Positions 50,149 to 59,952 of a DNA stretch of 64,000 nucleotides are shown here, piece after piece (within the stretch, counting starts at the first letter, position 1; the number at the start of each line of letters is the position of its first letter). Source of the DNA: Brackiella oedipodis DSM 13743 (lineage in GTDB: Bacteria; Pseudomonadota; Gammaproteobacteria; Burkholderiales; Burkholderiaceae_B); contig NZ_KK211206.1 of assembly GCF_000621025.1 (NCBI RefSeq), positions 445,037 to 509,036 of the forward strand. The letters run 5' to 3'. The position numbers were made by a program, and so were the translations under genes. Below the pieces are notes generated by a model. The model saw only the letters and a list, made by a program, of their open reading frames with translations. It was not told where the DNA came from and searched no databases.

Positions 50149-51282
50149 CTAACTAAAAAATTCTTTCGCTTTGGCGAACCAGTTCTTGTTTTTGCTAGGG
50201 GCGTGCTTAGAAGCATCCTCTCCGAGAGAAGCGCCGAATTGTTCAAGCAGTTCTTTTTGCTTGCTATTGAGGCGCACCGGCGTTTCTATGACCACATGGC
50301 AATACAAATCACCCGCTACTTTCGAGCGCACGTTCTTGATGCCTTTATTGCGCAAGCGGAAGGTTTGACCCGTTTGCGTGCCCTCTGGAATCGGGATCTC
50401 ACCCTTGCCATCGAGCGTTGGCACCACGACATTGCCCCCTAATGCAGCCGTCACAAAGGAGAGTGGGATCTCACAATGCAAATCATCACCATCGCGGGCA
50501 AAAATATCATGCGGTTTGAGATGTACTTCGATATACAAGTCCCCATTGCCACCGCCATTGACGCCAGGTTCTCCATTGCCCGTAGAGCGAATCCGCATGC
50601 CGTCATCGACCCCAGCAGGGATTTCAACTTGCAGGGTTTTCTCTTTGCGAACCTTGCCCTCGCCATGACATTTGTGGCAGGGGTCTTTGATTTCTTTGCC
50701 GGTACCATGGCAGGTTGGGCAGGTTTGTTGCATCCTAAAAATGCCCTGCTGCATGGTGACTTGGCCTGAACCGTGGCAGGTATGACAGGTTTCGGGGGCT
50801 TTTTTGGATTTACTACCGGTACCCTTACAGGCGTCGCAGTCTTCCCAGCTCGGCACGGTAATGGTGGTCTCAAAGCCTTTGGCGGCTTGTTCGAGGGTGA
50901 TTTCGAGTGGGTAGCGTAAGTCGGCACCACGGTAAGCGCGTGGACCGCCGCCACGACGTGCGCCACCGCCAAACATATCGCCAAACATGCTACCAAAGAT
51001 ATCACCTAAATCTCCAAAATCGGCCCCCCCAAAACCACCATGGCCAAAGCCTTGTTGGTTTAGGCCCTCATGGCCGAATTGATCGTATGTGGCGCGTTTT
51101 TGTGGGTCCGATAAGACTTCATAAGCTTCTTTGATTTCTTTGAAGCGTTCTTCGGCAGCATGATCCCCTGGATTACGATCCGGGTGATTTTTCATGGCTA
51201 ATTTGCGGAATGCTTTTTTTATTTCTTCTTCGGAAGCATTACGACTGACGCCTAATGATTCGTAATAGTCTTTTTTTGCCAT
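50149..51282 (-). CDS. dnaJ: Chaperone protein DnaJ
   Basis: Hsp40 co-chaperone that delivers clients to DnaK and stimulates its ATPase. The J domain includes HPDRNPGD near residues 33-40 (HPD motif), a Gly/Phe-rich linker ([20 protein letters not shown]) follows, then four zinc-binding repeats ([32 protein letters not shown]), and the substrate domain ends the 377-aa protein. It lies about 120 bp behind dnaK with a hairpin between. Confidence 0.97.
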   Translation of the reverse strand: MAKKDYYESLGVSRNASEEEIKKAFRKLAMKNHPDRNPGDHAAEERFKEIKEAYEVLSDPQKRATYDQFGHEGLNQQGFGHGGFGGADFGDLGDIFGSMFGDMFGGGARRGGGPRAYRGADLRYPLEITLEQAAKGFETTITVPSWEDCDACKGTGSKSKKAPETCHTCHGSGQVTMQQGIFRMQQTCPTCHGTGKEIKDPCHKCHGEGKVRKEKTLQVEIPAGVDDGMRIRSTGNGEPGVNGGGNGDLYIEVHLKPHDIFARDGDDLHCEIPLSFVTAALGGNVVVPTLDGKGEIPIPEGTQTGQTFRLRNKGIKNVRSKVAGDLYCHVVIETPVRLNSKQKELLEQFGASLGEDASKHAPSKNKNWFAKAKEFFS

Positions 51283-51352
51283 TGACGTGTGTATCCTACT
51301 GAGTGGTTTTTTTGCTACAACTCGCTATTTAGTGAGGTTAAAACGATCAAAA

Positions 51353-51377
51353 GGCAGGTGGGTCATGCCCACCTGCC
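51353..51377 (-). terminator. Hairpin between dnaK and dnaJ
   Basis: GGCAGGTGGG (51353-51362) with CCCACCTGCC (51368-51377), loop TCATG, followed on the minus strand by TTTTGATCGTTTT. It probably attenuates dnaJ relative to dnaK. Confidence 0.78.
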
Positions 51378-51401
51378 CTTTGCTAGGGTGCTACATCAGG
51401 A

Positions 51402-53351
51402 TTATTGATCATCCTTTTTGACTTCTTTGAAGTCGGCATCGACGACATCCTCATCGGCGCTGTTGCCGGCATTGGCTTGAGCCCCGGCGTTAGCCCCTGC
51501 GGCGCCTTGCTGTGCGGCCGCTTCGGCTTGCATATCGGCGTACATTTTTTCACCGAGTTTTTGGGACGCGGTGGCTGTCGCTTCGATCTTGGCATCGATG
51601 GCGGCTTTGTCGTCACCTTTGATGGCTTCTTCGAGGTCTTTGATGGCGTTCTCGATGGCTTCTTTTTCGGAGGCCTCGAGTTTGTCACCATGCTCTTTGA
51701 GCGCTTTATTAGTAGAGTGAATCAAGGCTTCAGCTTGGTTACGAGACTGTACTAACTCTGCTTGACGACGATCCTCTTCGGCATTGGTTTCGGCGTCTTT
51801 GACCATACGTTCGATCTCTTCATCAGAAAGACCAGAGTTGGCTTTGATGGTGATTTTGTTTTCTTTGCCGGTACCTTTGTCTTTAGCGGAGACGTGCAAG
51901 ATACCATTGGCATCGATGTCAAACGTTACTTCAATTTGTGGTACGCCACGTGGTGCAGGCGGGATACCTTCGAGGTTGAACTCACCTAAGCTCTTGTTGC
52001 CAGCGGCCATTTCACGTTCACCTTGGTACACCTTAATGGTCACGGCGGGTTGATTGTCTTCGGCCGTAGAGAAGACTTGCGCATGACGCGTTGGGATCGT
52101 GGTGTTTTTGGTGATCATTTTGGTCATGACACCACCCATGGTCTCAATACCTAATGACAATGGCGTAACGTCGAGCAATAAGACGTCGTTACGGTCACCA
52201 GACAAGACTGAACCTTGTTGTGCGGCACCAGCGGCGACGGCTTCGTCGGGGTTAACGTCCTTACGAGGATCTTTGCCAAAGAATTCTTTAACCTTGTCTT
52301 GGACTTTTGGCATACGGGTCATACCACCGACCAAGATCACATCATCGATGTCAGAGACTTTGATGCCAGCGTCTTTGATGGCAGTGCGGCATGGCTCGAT
52401 AGAACGATCGATGAGGTCTTCGACCAAGGCTTCGAGTTTGGCCCGCGTTAATTTAAGGTTAAGGTGTTTTGGACCAGAAGCATCTGCCGTAATGTATGGC
52501 AAGTTGATTTCTGTTTGGGAACTAGAAGACAACTCGATTTTGGCTTTTTCGGCGGCTTCTTTGAGACGTTGTAACGCTAATACGTCTTTGGAGATGTCTA
52601 CGCCTTGGTCTTTTTGGAATTCGCTGACGATGTAATCGATAATGCGACGGTCAAAGTCCTCACCCCCTAAGAAGGTATCACCATTGGTAGACAAGACTTC
52701 GAATTGTTTGTCGCCATCAACGTCAGCAATCTCAATAATAGAGATATCGAAGGTACCACCCCCTAAGTCAAAGACCGCTACTTTGCGATCGGCTTTTTCG
52801 GATTTGTCCATACCGAAGGCCAAAGCCGCCGCTGTTGGCTCGTTGATGATGCGTTTGACTGTAAGACCAGCGATTTGGCCAGCGTCTTTAGTGGCTTGAC
52901 GTTGGCTGTCATTAAAATACGCAGGTACGGTAATGACGGCTTCGGTGACTTCTTCGCCTAAGTAGTCTTCGGCCGTTTTTTTCATTTTGCGAAGGATTTC
53001 GGCAGAGACTTGTTGAGGGGCGATTTTTTTGCCATTGACTTCGACCCAAGCGTCGCCATTGTCAGCTTTGACAATTTTGTATGGGGTTTGTTCGATGTCT
53101 TTGGTGACTTCTGGGTCATCAAATTTACGGCCAATTAAGCGTTTGATGGCATAAAGGGTGTTTTTTGGGTTGGTGACGGCTTGACGTTTAGCCGGTGCAC
53201 CGACCAAGATCTCATTGTCATCTTGGTACGCAACAATAGAAGGCGTGGTACGAGTGCCTTCGGCGTTTTCGATGATTTTTACGTTTTTGCCTTCAAGTAC
53301 AGCCACACAACTGTTGGTTGTACCTAAGTCAATACCAATAATTTTAGCCAT
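51402..53351 (-). CDS. dnaK: Chaperone protein DnaK
   Basis: Hsp70 ATPase (649 aa). The nucleotide-binding domain starts [17 protein letters not shown] and contains [15 protein letters not shown] and [14 protein letters not shown]. The substrate domain has [20 protein letters not shown], and the helical lid ends with a Gly/Ala-rich linker and the [15 protein letters not shown] tail near the EEVD-like position. It is flanked by grpE upstream and dnaJ downstream. A second sigma32-like promoter is visible just upstream. Confidence 0.98.
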   Translation of the reverse strand: MAKIIGIDLGTTNSCVAVLEGKNVKIIENAEGTRTTPSIVAYQDDNEILVGAPAKRQAVTNPKNTLYAIKRLIGRKFDDPEVTKDIEQTPYKIVKADNGDAWVEVNGKKIAPQQVSAEILRKMKKTAEDYLGEEVTEAVITVPAYFNDSQRQATKDAGQIAGLTVKRIINEPTAAALAFGMDKSEKADRKVAVFDLGGGTFDISIIEIADVDGDKQFEVLSTNGDTFLGGEDFDRRIIDYIVSEFQKDQGVDISKDVLALQRLKEAAEKAKIELSSSSQTEINLPYITADASGPKHLNLKLTRAKLEALVEDLIDRSIEPCRTAIKDAGIKVSDIDDVILVGGMTRMPKVQDKVKEFFGKDPRKDVNPDEAVAAGAAQQGSVLSGDRNDVLLLDVTPLSLGIETMGGVMTKMITKNTTIPTRHAQVFSTAEDNQPAVTIKVYQGEREMAAGNKSLGEFNLEGIPPAPRGVPQIEVTFDIDANGILHVSAKDKGTGKENKITIKANSGLSDEEIERMVKDAETNAEEDRRQAELVQSRNQAEALIHSTNKALKEHGDKLEASEKEAIENAIKDLEEAIKGDDKAAIDAKIEATATASQKLGEKMYADMQAEAAAQQGAAGANAGAQANAGNSADEDVVDADFKEVKKDDQ

Positions 53352-53396
53352 ATTAAAAAACCTTTAAGAAATTAAATAAATATTTGGTTAACTACT

Positions 53397-53424
53397 AAAT
53401 AGGGATAGTTTGTAAGCTTTCAAG
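53397..53424 (-). promoter_or_regulatory. Sigma32-like promoter upstream of dnaK
   Basis: On the minus strand CTTGAAA (53418-53424), 13-bp spacer, CCCTATTT (53397-53404), 7 of 8 matches to CCCCATNT with N ignored. It lies 46 bp before the dnaK ATG. Confidence 0.7.
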
Positions 53425-53441
53425 ACTGCTTTGGAATTTTT

Positions 53442-54035
53442 TTAGCCCGCTGAGACCACGACCATGGCGGCACGTAAGACGCGGTTGCCAATGCTATAGC
53501 CTTTTTGTAGGGTCTCAATCACGTGGTTGGCAGGATAGTCAGGATTCGGCACGGAAGACACGGCATTATGAAAATTAGGGTCAAAGGCTTGGCCGGCTTG
53601 CGGGTTAATCTCTGTGAGACCATTGCGCTCAAAGGCTGCCACCAATTGTTTGAGGGTGGTTTCAACGCCTTCGTTAAGGCCTTCTAAGGTTTGGTTCTCT
53701 TGCTTGAGCGCGGCTTCGAGGCTGTCTTTGACAGGAATCAGGCTCTCTGCAAAGCCTTGAATACCAAATTTACGAGCTTTGGAAACGTCTTCAGTAGCGC
53801 GACGACGGGCGTTTTCGGCCTCTGCGTGCTTACGTAGCACTTGATCCTTAAGTTCGGCAATTTCTGCCGCTTGATTGTCGATTTGTGCTTGCAGATCTTC
53901 GAGACTTAGCGCTTCGCTTTCTGCGCCTTGTTGGGCTTCGGCGGCTTGAGTGGCGGCTTGGTTGTGCGGTTCTGTGGTCGCTTGCTCAAGGTCGCTGTGC
54001 TCTTGCGCAGGTGATGTATTTTGATCTTGTGTCAT
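53442..54035 (-). CDS. grpE: Nucleotide exchange factor GrpE
   Basis: DnaK co-chaperone (197 aa). A long acidic, Gln-rich N-terminal region precedes the coiled coil (LEDLQAQIDNQAAEIAELKDQVLRKHAEAENARRRATEDVSKA). The beta domain ends HNAVSSVPNPDYPANHVIETLQKGYSIGNRVLRAAMVVVS, typical of the family. It is first in grpE-dnaK-dnaJ, with a good sigma32-like promoter about 40 bp upstream. Confidence 0.96.
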   Translation of the reverse strand: MTQDQNTSPAQEHSDLEQATTEPHNQAATQAAEAQQGAESEALSLEDLQAQIDNQAAEIAELKDQVLRKHAEAENARRRATEDVSKARKFGIQGFAESLIPVKDSLEAALKQENQTLEGLNEGVETTLKQLVAAFERNGLTEINPQAGQAFDPNFHNAVSSVPNPDYPANHVIETLQKGYSIGNRVLRAAMVVVSAG

Positions 54036-54073
54036 ATCTATCCATCCATCATCTATGGTTGTTAATGCTTTTT

Positions 54074-54101
54074 ATATGGGTGGCGGTAGGATGATTTCAA
54101 G
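54074..54101 (-). promoter_or_regulatory. Sigma32-like promoter upstream of grpE
   Basis: On the minus strand CTTGAAA (54095-54101), 14-bp spacer, CCCATAT (54074-54080); ACCCATAT fits CCCCATNT at 7 of 8. It is about 40 bp before the grpE start. Confidence 0.75.
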
Positions 54102-54198
54102 GTCTAGGATGGATTTTGTGTGCATTTAGGCTGTTAAATCGTGGCGTTGCGCTTAAGTGCTTGCTATCGTGTTGCTTGACGTTGTTGGATGGGTGGCG

Positions 54199-54250
54199 AC
54201 TCGATGGCAAACGCTGATGCTTATGTGGTGATGGGTGCTGGCCATCGAGT
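54199..54250 (-). terminator. Inverted repeat between hemH and grpE
   Basis: ACTCGATGGC (54199-54208) with GCCATCGAGT (54241-54250), perfect 10-bp arms and a 32-nt loop. No U-tract is clear, so it may only be structure behind hemH. Confidence 0.5.
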
Positions 54251-54287
54251 GTCATGAATTAATCAACACGGTAAATTGATCACTCCC

Positions 54288-55286
54288 CTACCAATCTTGC
54301 AGATACGCTTGGATGATGCGGGTCAAGGCATCTAACCAAGCGTCGTCGGCATTTAAGCATGGGATATAGCGAAATTGCTGACCCCCCTGTTGCTTAAAAT
54401 GCGCCTGACCACTAATGGCAATTTCTTCGAGGGTTTCTAGGCAATCAACACTAAACCCTGGGCACAACACATCTAGCTTTAGTACACCTTGTTGCGCCAG
54501 TTGGCTGAGTTTATCGACGGTAGACGGTTTAATCCATTCGGCCTTGCCAAACTGGCTTTGATAGGACAAATAAAGCGGCACCTGCTCTTTGAATAAGGCC
54601 TCTTGCAATAAGGTGTAGGTGGCTTCGCAATCGTCTTGATAGGGATCGCCTTCGTCAATGCTTTGCTTAGGCATGCCATGAAAGCTTAATAACAAACCCT
54701 GCGGTTTGCCGTGAGTTTGCCAATAGGTACTGACTTGTTGTGCCAAGGTTTGAATATACTCTGGCCGCTGAAAATAGCGTTTGGGCATACGAAACTCAAG
54801 CTGATTGCGCACCTTGAGGTTGTAGCGACATAATTCATCACCCACCGTGCCTGTCGTGGCCGCTGCATATTGCGGGTACATGGGCATGACCAGTATTTTT
54901 TCACAACCTTGCGCGGCTAATTTGTCAAATACGCTATGCAAGCTGGGTTCACCATAGCGCATGGCGATATCGACGATATAGTCAGGATTATTCAGGCGTT
55001 GCGCCACCCCGCGGGCGGTTTTTTCTGTGTACACCAGCAAGGGGGCACCTTCGGGCAGCCAGATCGTGGCGTAATTATGAGCCACGGTTTTGACGCGTTT
55101 GGGGATCACAATACCACGCAGAATCGGTTGCCAGAGCCAGTCTGGGGTCTCAACCACCCGCTTATCAGAGAGAAACTCCTTGAGGTAGGTACTAACGGCG
55201 GCTACCGTAGGGGCTTGGGGTGTGCCTAAATTACAAATAACTATCCCAATTTTGGGCTTCGGTGTCAGTGGTGATTGCGTAGACAT
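54288..55286 (-). CDS. hemH: Ferrochelatase
   Basis: Inserts ferrous iron into protoporphyrin IX, the last step of haem synthesis. The 332-aa protein begins with IGIVICNLGTPQAPTVAAV and has RYGEPSL, ILVMPMYPQYAAATTGTV with the metal-binding region, and the catalytic His in LLLSFHGMPKQSIDEGDPY; FSVDCLETLEEI is near the C-terminus. It is a leftward gene upstream of grpE and divergent from nadK. In some relatives hrcA lies in this neighbourhood; it is absent here. Confidence 0.96.
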   Translation of the reverse strand: MSTQSPLTPKPKIGIVICNLGTPQAPTVAAVSTYLKEFLSDKRVVETPDWLWQPILRGIVIPKRVKTVAHNYATIWLPEGAPLLVYTEKTARGVAQRLNNPDYIVDIAMRYGEPSLHSVFDKLAAQGCEKILVMPMYPQYAAATTGTVGDELCRYNLKVRNQLEFRMPKRYFQRPEYIQTLAQQVSTYWQTHGKPQGLLLSFHGMPKQSIDEGDPYQDDCEATYTLLQEALFKEQVPLYLSYQSQFGKAEWIKPSTVDKLSQLAQQGVLKLDVLCPGFSVDCLETLEEIAISGQAHFKQQGGQQFRYIPCLNADDAWLDALTRIIQAYLQDW

Positions 55287-55452
55287 GGCGTGAAGGTGTT
55301 AATCGGCAAATGGCAAGATAAAAAAGATATTTGGCGCGCCTTTTTGATGAAGTCGCACTGGCGGTTTCGCTTGCATTCTATTGTATAGTTTTATAGACAC
55401 TTACTTTATAATTACTGTAATATTGTTGCTTTAAATGGGGATGCCTGCCTTT

Positions 55453-56343
55453 ATGAGTTTTTCTACGGTTGCTTTAGTGGGTCGTTATCAAGACACTGGG
55501 CTCGATGCGCCCCTGAGTCAATTGCAGCAAATGCTCAGCGCTCATGGCATTGAGGTCCTGGTAGAAGCCGACACGGCTCAACACACCCAATTACACCATT
55601 TACAAACGGCCTGTCTCGATGACATTGGTCAACAGGCCGACCTCGTGATTGTCATGGGCGGTGATGGCACGGTGCTTGGGGTAGCGCGCAAGCTGGCGCC
55701 CTATAAGACCCCGATTGTCGGCATTAATCACGGCCGCTTGGGCTTTATTACCGATATCACCATTAATAATGCCCGCCAGGCCATTGAATTAATCCTGGCT
55801 GGTCAGTACGAGACCGAATCACGGTCTTTATTACAGGCCTCTATTATTCGCGGCACGCAAACGCTGGCCAGCGATGTGGCGCTCAATGACGTGGTTTTTA
55901 GCCGTAGTGGCCGCAATGGGATGATCGAGATCCACATCGATTACAACAATGAATTTATGTACAGTCAGCGTGCTGATGGCTTAATTGTCTCCACGCCCAC
56001 AGGCTCGACGGCCTATGCCCTGAGTGCCAATGGTCCGATTTTGCACCCGCAAATTGATGCCCTCCTCTTGGTGCCCATTGCGCCGCAAACGCTATCTAAT
56101 CGTCCGATCGTGATTCCCAGTGATGGCACGCTGACCTTGACGCTAGGGAATAATCCCCAAAAACAAGATCCTGTCGCCAGTGTGCATTTTGATATGCAGG
56201 TCTGGACCGATATCAAAGATGGCGATAAGGTCGTAGTCAAAAAAGCCCATCATGCAGTGACTTTTTTACACCCCAAAGGGTATAGTTATTTTTCAACCCT
56301 GCGCCAAAAACTGCACTGGAACCACACGCCAGGGACTGCCTAA
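55453..56343 (+). CDS. nadK: NAD kinase
   Basis: Phosphorylates NAD to NADP. GGDGTVLG with the catalytic Asp follows QADLVIVM; NDVVFSRSG and the conserved TPTGSTAYALSANGPI lie in the second domain. The start at the ATG at 55453 (MSFSTVALVGRYQD) resembles other betaproteobacterial NadK, giving 296 aa; two further ATGs within 18 bp upstream are in frame. GGGGA before the chosen start is a plausible ribosome-binding site. recN follows after 21 bp in the same direction. Confidence 0.95.
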   Translation: MSFSTVALVGRYQDTGLDAPLSQLQQMLSAHGIEVLVEADTAQHTQLHHLQTACLDDIGQQADLVIVMGGDGTVLGVARKLAPYKTPIVGINHGRLGFITDITINNARQAIELILAGQYETESRSLLQASIIRGTQTLASDVALNDVVFSRSGRNGMIEIHIDYNNEFMYSQRADGLIVSTPTGSTAYALSANGPILHPQIDALLLVPIAPQTLSNRPIVIPSDGTLTLTLGNNPQKQDPVASVHFDMQVWTDIKDGDKVVVKKAHHAVTFLHPKGYSYFSTLRQKLHWNHTPGTA

Positions 56344-56364
56344 TCTTTTTTAAGCTCTGCGCCT

Positions 56365-58023
56365 ATGCTGCTTGCTCTTCATATCCGAGATTTTGTCATT
56401 GTAGAAAAAGCCGATATCCAGCTCGATAGCGGCTTTACTGTCTTTTCAGGAGAGACCGGTGCAGGTAAGTCTATCCTAATTGATGCCTTAGCCCTGACGT
56501 TGGGGCAGCGCGCCGATGTGCAAAGTGTGCGCGAAGGCGCCGATAGAGCCGATATCAGTGCCGAATTTGAGGTCACGCCGTCGGTACAGGCCTGGCTTGA
56601 GGCGCAAGACATTGATAGCACGGAATTGCTGCTGCGTCGCACCATTGATCGTCATGGCAAGAGCAAAGCCTTTATTAATGGCATTGCTGCCACCGCCAGT
56701 CAACTCAGGGCCTTAGGCGAGCAGTTAGTCGATATTCACGGCCAACACGCCCACCAAAGCCTCATGCGTAGTGCCGCACAACGTCGTATTTTAGATAGTC
56801 ATGCGGGCTTACAAAGCCAAGTCACTGAACTGCAACAGCGTTGGCAAGCATGGCAAAAGGCTCAAGAGGCCTTAGAATTGGCACAAACCCAAGCACAACA
56901 ACAGCAACTCGAACAAGAGCGCTTAGCTTGGCAATTGCAAGAGCTGGAGCACTTGCAGCCACAGGCCAATGAATGGCAACAGATTAACCAGGATTACAAT
57001 CGCTTAGCGCATGCCCAAACCCTAATCGACACGGCAGCCAGCACCTTGCAGCGTTTGGACGATGATGAATATGGGGTCACGTCGGTCTTGCAGCAATGCG
57101 CGCAACAGGTGACGGATTTATTGGCACATGATCCGAATCTAGCCAATATCCAACAAGCCCTAGAGAGCGCCGCGATTGCCTGCCAAGAGGCTAGCCATGA
57201 TCTGAATCTTTATGTCAGTCAGTTAGAACTCGATCCGCAGCAGCTAGAAGCCACCGAAAAGCGCATGCGCATGTACTTTGATTTTGCCAAAAAATTCCAT
57301 ACCGAGCCTGAGCATTTAGTCGAGGTGCAAGCACGCCTCCAAACGCAACTCCATCAGCTCCAAGAAAGTGCGGATATTGCACAACTGCAAGCGCATGTCG
57401 AAGCGGCGCAGGCGCAATATAGGGTCTTAGCACAAGAGATCTCGGCACAACGCCAAAAAACTGCCCGCGACCTCGGTCAAAAAATCAGTCATATTATGCA
57501 GGAACTGGCCATGCAAGGTGGGGTTTTTGAGGTCACACTTAAGCCGAGCTCAGCAGGCGCATATGGTTTAGAAGAGGTGCAGTTTAATGTTGCCGGTCAT
57601 GCAGGCACGACCCCCAGAGAACTCGCTAAAGTCGCTTCAGGCGGTGAGTTAGCACGGATTTCTCTGGCTTTATCAGTGACGGCCAATAAGGCTGGCCGAG
57701 TGCCTACCTTGATTTTTGATGAGGTGGATACCGGTATTGGGGGCGCCGTGGCCGAGATTGTTGGCCGTCTGCTACGGCAATTGGGTCGTCGTCATCAAGT
57801 GCTTTGTGTCACGCACTTACCACAGGTGGCGGCCTGCGCTGATCATCACTTTATGGTGCACAAACAAGACGACAAGGGCATCACGCGCTCTGATATTAGC
57901 GCTTTGGATGAAACACAACGGATCGAAGAAGTGGCTCGGATGTTGGGAGGTCTACGGATTTCTGATAAAACTCGTCAACATGCCAAGGAAATGTTGCAGC
58001 AAGCACACCGGGAGTCAGCTTGA
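56365..58023 (+). CDS. recN: DNA repair protein RecN
   Basis: SMC-like ATPase for double-strand break repair (552 aa). Walker A GETGAGKS is at residues 29-36, and the long central coiled coil is very Gln/Ala/Glu-rich. The ABC signature region ASGGELARISLAL, Walker B LIFDEVDTGIGG, and HLPQVAACADHHF follow near the C-terminus. The gene is preceded by nadK as in many betaproteobacteria and followed by a strong terminator. Confidence 0.96.
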   Translation: MLLALHIRDFVIVEKADIQLDSGFTVFSGETGAGKSILIDALALTLGQRADVQSVREGADRADISAEFEVTPSVQAWLEAQDIDSTELLLRRTIDRHGKSKAFINGIAATASQLRALGEQLVDIHGQHAHQSLMRSAAQRRILDSHAGLQSQVTELQQRWQAWQKAQEALELAQTQAQQQQLEQERLAWQLQELEHLQPQANEWQQINQDYNRLAHAQTLIDTAASTLQRLDDDEYGVTSVLQQCAQQVTDLLAHDPNLANIQQALESAAIACQEASHDLNLYVSQLELDPQQLEATEKRMRMYFDFAKKFHTEPEHLVEVQARLQTQLHQLQESADIAQLQAHVEAAQAQYRVLAQEISAQRQKTARDLGQKISHIMQELAMQGGVFEVTLKPSSAGAYGLEEVQFNVAGHAGTTPRELAKVASGGELARISLALSVTANKAGRVPTLIFDEVDTGIGGAVAEIVGRLLRQLGRRHQVLCVTHLPQVAACADHHFMVHKQDDKGITRSDISALDETQRIEEVARMLGGLRISDKTRQHAKEMLQQAHRESA

Positions 58024-58437
58024 CGGCGACTTGACGGTGGCTGGTTTTGAGTTACGTTGCGGTTGAGGGCTAATGGATTGCCGTGGCAGATGACAAATAT
58101 TGGCTCGCGGGCTGTGGATGGCGGATGATGAGTGATGGGCGGCGATGACGACGGATGATAAGCGCCGATTTGCTATTTACAAAACAGAGATAGCTTCGCT
58201 AACCCTAGGCGTCGGCTGCTGGTTGTCCAAGCCTCCTGCATGCACAAGCCACTAAAAAGCTCAACTGCTGCTGAGTTGAGCTTTTTAGGCTTTTTAAGCT
58301 TGTTAGGGTGATCCCAGAGGTGTTTCAGACGTCGGTCTGGAAGATAACGTTAGCGCGAGGATCACAGATCACGGATCACCGATTGCAGGCGCGCGACGTG
58401 GCGCTACTCACTAGGATCCCGTTTTAGGGGCGCGCGT
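58024..58437. other. Intergenic region between recN and fur
   Basis: No gene seen. The first 140 bp are rich in GATGA/GGATG-type repeats (about 58117-58160). A strong terminator follows at 58254-58286, and the remainder is unremarkable. Confidence 0.65.
58254..58286 (+). terminator. Bidirectional terminator between recN and fur
   Basis: Stem AAAAAGCTCAACT (58254-58266) with AGTTGAGCTTTTT (58274-58286), 7-nt loop. Confidence 0.88.
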
Positions 58438-58869
58438 TTAGGAGCGCGATGTGTTTTTTTCGGCGCATTTACCACAAATACCGTAGAGCACCAGGGCATG
58501 GCTCTCTAGGCTGAAATTATGGTTCTTGGCAATTTCGTGCTGACGCTGCTCAATGGCGCTATCGACAAACTCCACCACATCGCCACAAACGGAACACACT
58601 AGGTGATCGTGGTGTACGCCATCATCAATCTCGTAGACGGCTTTACCGTTGTCAAATTGGTGCTTGGTGAGAATGCCTGCTTCTTCGAATTGGGTAAGGA
58701 CTCGGTATACAGTGGCCAGACCGATCTCGACATTTTCTTTTATAAGGAGGCGGTAGACATCCTCGGCACTCAAGTGGCCGATTTTTGGACGTCTGAAAAT
58801 ATCTAGAATTTTGAGGCGTGGGTATGTTGCTTTTAGACCCATGCTTTTTAAGTCACCTTGATCCGCCAT
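58438..58869 (-). CDS. fur: Ferric uptake regulator Fur
   Basis: Fe(II)-dependent repressor of iron-acquisition genes (143 aa). The winged helix spans [16 protein letters not shown] to [16 protein letters not shown]; the metal-site motif [16 protein letters not shown] holds His residues and Cys92/Cys95, and the C-terminal CGKC supplies Cys132/Cys135 for structural zinc. It is divergent from bamE with 254 bp between, convergent with recN. Two candidate targets, the TonB receptor and mqo, are in this window. Confidence 0.96.
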   Translation of the reverse strand: MADQGDLKSMGLKATYPRLKILDIFRRPKIGHLSAEDVYRLLIKENVEIGLATVYRVLTQFEEAGILTKHQFDNGKAVYEIDDGVHHDHLVCSVCGDVVEFVDSAIEQRQHEIAKNHNFSLESHALVLYGICGKCAEKNTSRS

Positions 58870-59123
58870 ACTGTTTCCTTGTTAATGAATAGTCATCTGT
58901 GAGTCGTCTGTTAATTAGATCCCTCACCTAACCATTATAGCAAATATGGCAAGTCTCTCATTTGATTAAAACCATATTTTCAGCGCTTAAAGGCGTATTT
59001 GCGGCTTTTTTATCGTCATTAGCGACGTCTTTAGCGTCGTTAAGGCAATATCTGGCCCAGCTAGAATCTACTACTTTTTAGGGGGATTATGGTAATATTG
59101 CCTTATCTTTCTTTAACAATAGT

Positions 59124-59948
59124 ATGCCTTTTGAATCTATGAACACAGTTGTCCGCTCTCGCGCCCTCTCTCAATGGCGTCGTTACCTGCGCCCTACCCT
59201 CAAGGCGAGTTTTCTTGCTTGCACCGTTTCGCTTAGCACACTCACCCTCAGTGCATGCAGTTCTGGTAAGTGGGGCTTCCCTTATCGCGCCTCATTGCAA
59301 CAAGGCAACTGGGTCACTCAAGAGCAGGTCGATTTGCTCCAAAAAGGCATGACACAAGAGCAAGTGCGCTTTGCGTTGGGTTCACCAACACTGGTCGATG
59401 TTTTTCATCCGGATCGCTGGGACTACCCTTATTATTTTAAACCGGGCTATGGTGATCCTATCCAACGTAACTTCTCTGTTTGGTTTGTCGATGGTGTGGT
59501 AGATCATTGGGGAGGCGATCCTTTGCCTAACTTCCAACCAGCGGACTTCGAAGAGCAACAAGCTAGCGGCGCAGATCTTGCCGAGATCGAACAAAAACGT
59601 ATCCAAGGCATTCACGAGCAAGAAGCACGCAATCCTGAGGCCACTCAGCCTAAGCCAGCGGTAGACGCGGCCACTAAGGCGCAACAACAGGCTCAAACCA
59701 AGGCAGAGCTTGAATCACGCTCCTTTGACGTGCCACAGTCTTTACAAGAATTCCACCCGCTCAGCCAAGAAGAAAACGCGCAATTACAAGCCGAACAAAT
59801 TCAAGAGGCCGATCGCCAAGCTCGAGCTAAGCCGCGCTTACCACGTGGGGTTCAAATCAACGCTCCTAATAGCACTAACTTGAATAATTTATACCAACAA
59901 AAACCTGTGCCTTCTGCACCGGGTAGCCGCCCAAATTCACTACCATAA
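59124..59948 (+). CDS. bamE: Outer membrane protein assembly factor BamE (SmpA/OmlA)
   Basis: Lipoprotein of the BAM complex. The signal sequence ends TLTLSACSS, with the lipobox Cys at about residue 46, and the SmpA/OmlA domain follows (QEQVDLLQKGMTQEQVRFALGSPTLVDVFHPDRWDYPYYF, then FVDGVVDHWGG). The 274-aa length is far above E. coli BamE (about 110) because of a C-terminal Gln/Ala/Glu-rich extension from about residue 140 ending RPNSLP, as seen in Bordetella-type OmlA. The start could also be the ATG five codons on. dapB begins 4 bp after the stop, so the two are coupled. Confidence 0.93.
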   Translation: MPFESMNTVVRSRALSQWRRYLRPTLKASFLACTVSLSTLTLSACSSGKWGFPYRASLQQGNWVTQEQVDLLQKGMTQEQVRFALGSPTLVDVFHPDRWDYPYYFKPGYGDPIQRNFSVWFVDGVVDHWGGDPLPNFQPADFEEQQASGADLAEIEQKRIQGIHEQEARNPEATQPKPAVDAATKAQQQAQTKAELESRSFDVPQSLQEFHPLSQEENAQLQAEQIQEADRQARAKPRLPRGVQINAPNSTNLNNLYQQKPVPSAPGSRPNSLP

Positions 59949-59952
59949 GCTT

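Noticed and set aside
52099..52635. 178-codon open frame antisense to dnaK
   Set aside because: Codon-bias shadow of a highly expressed gene; the residues show no domain.
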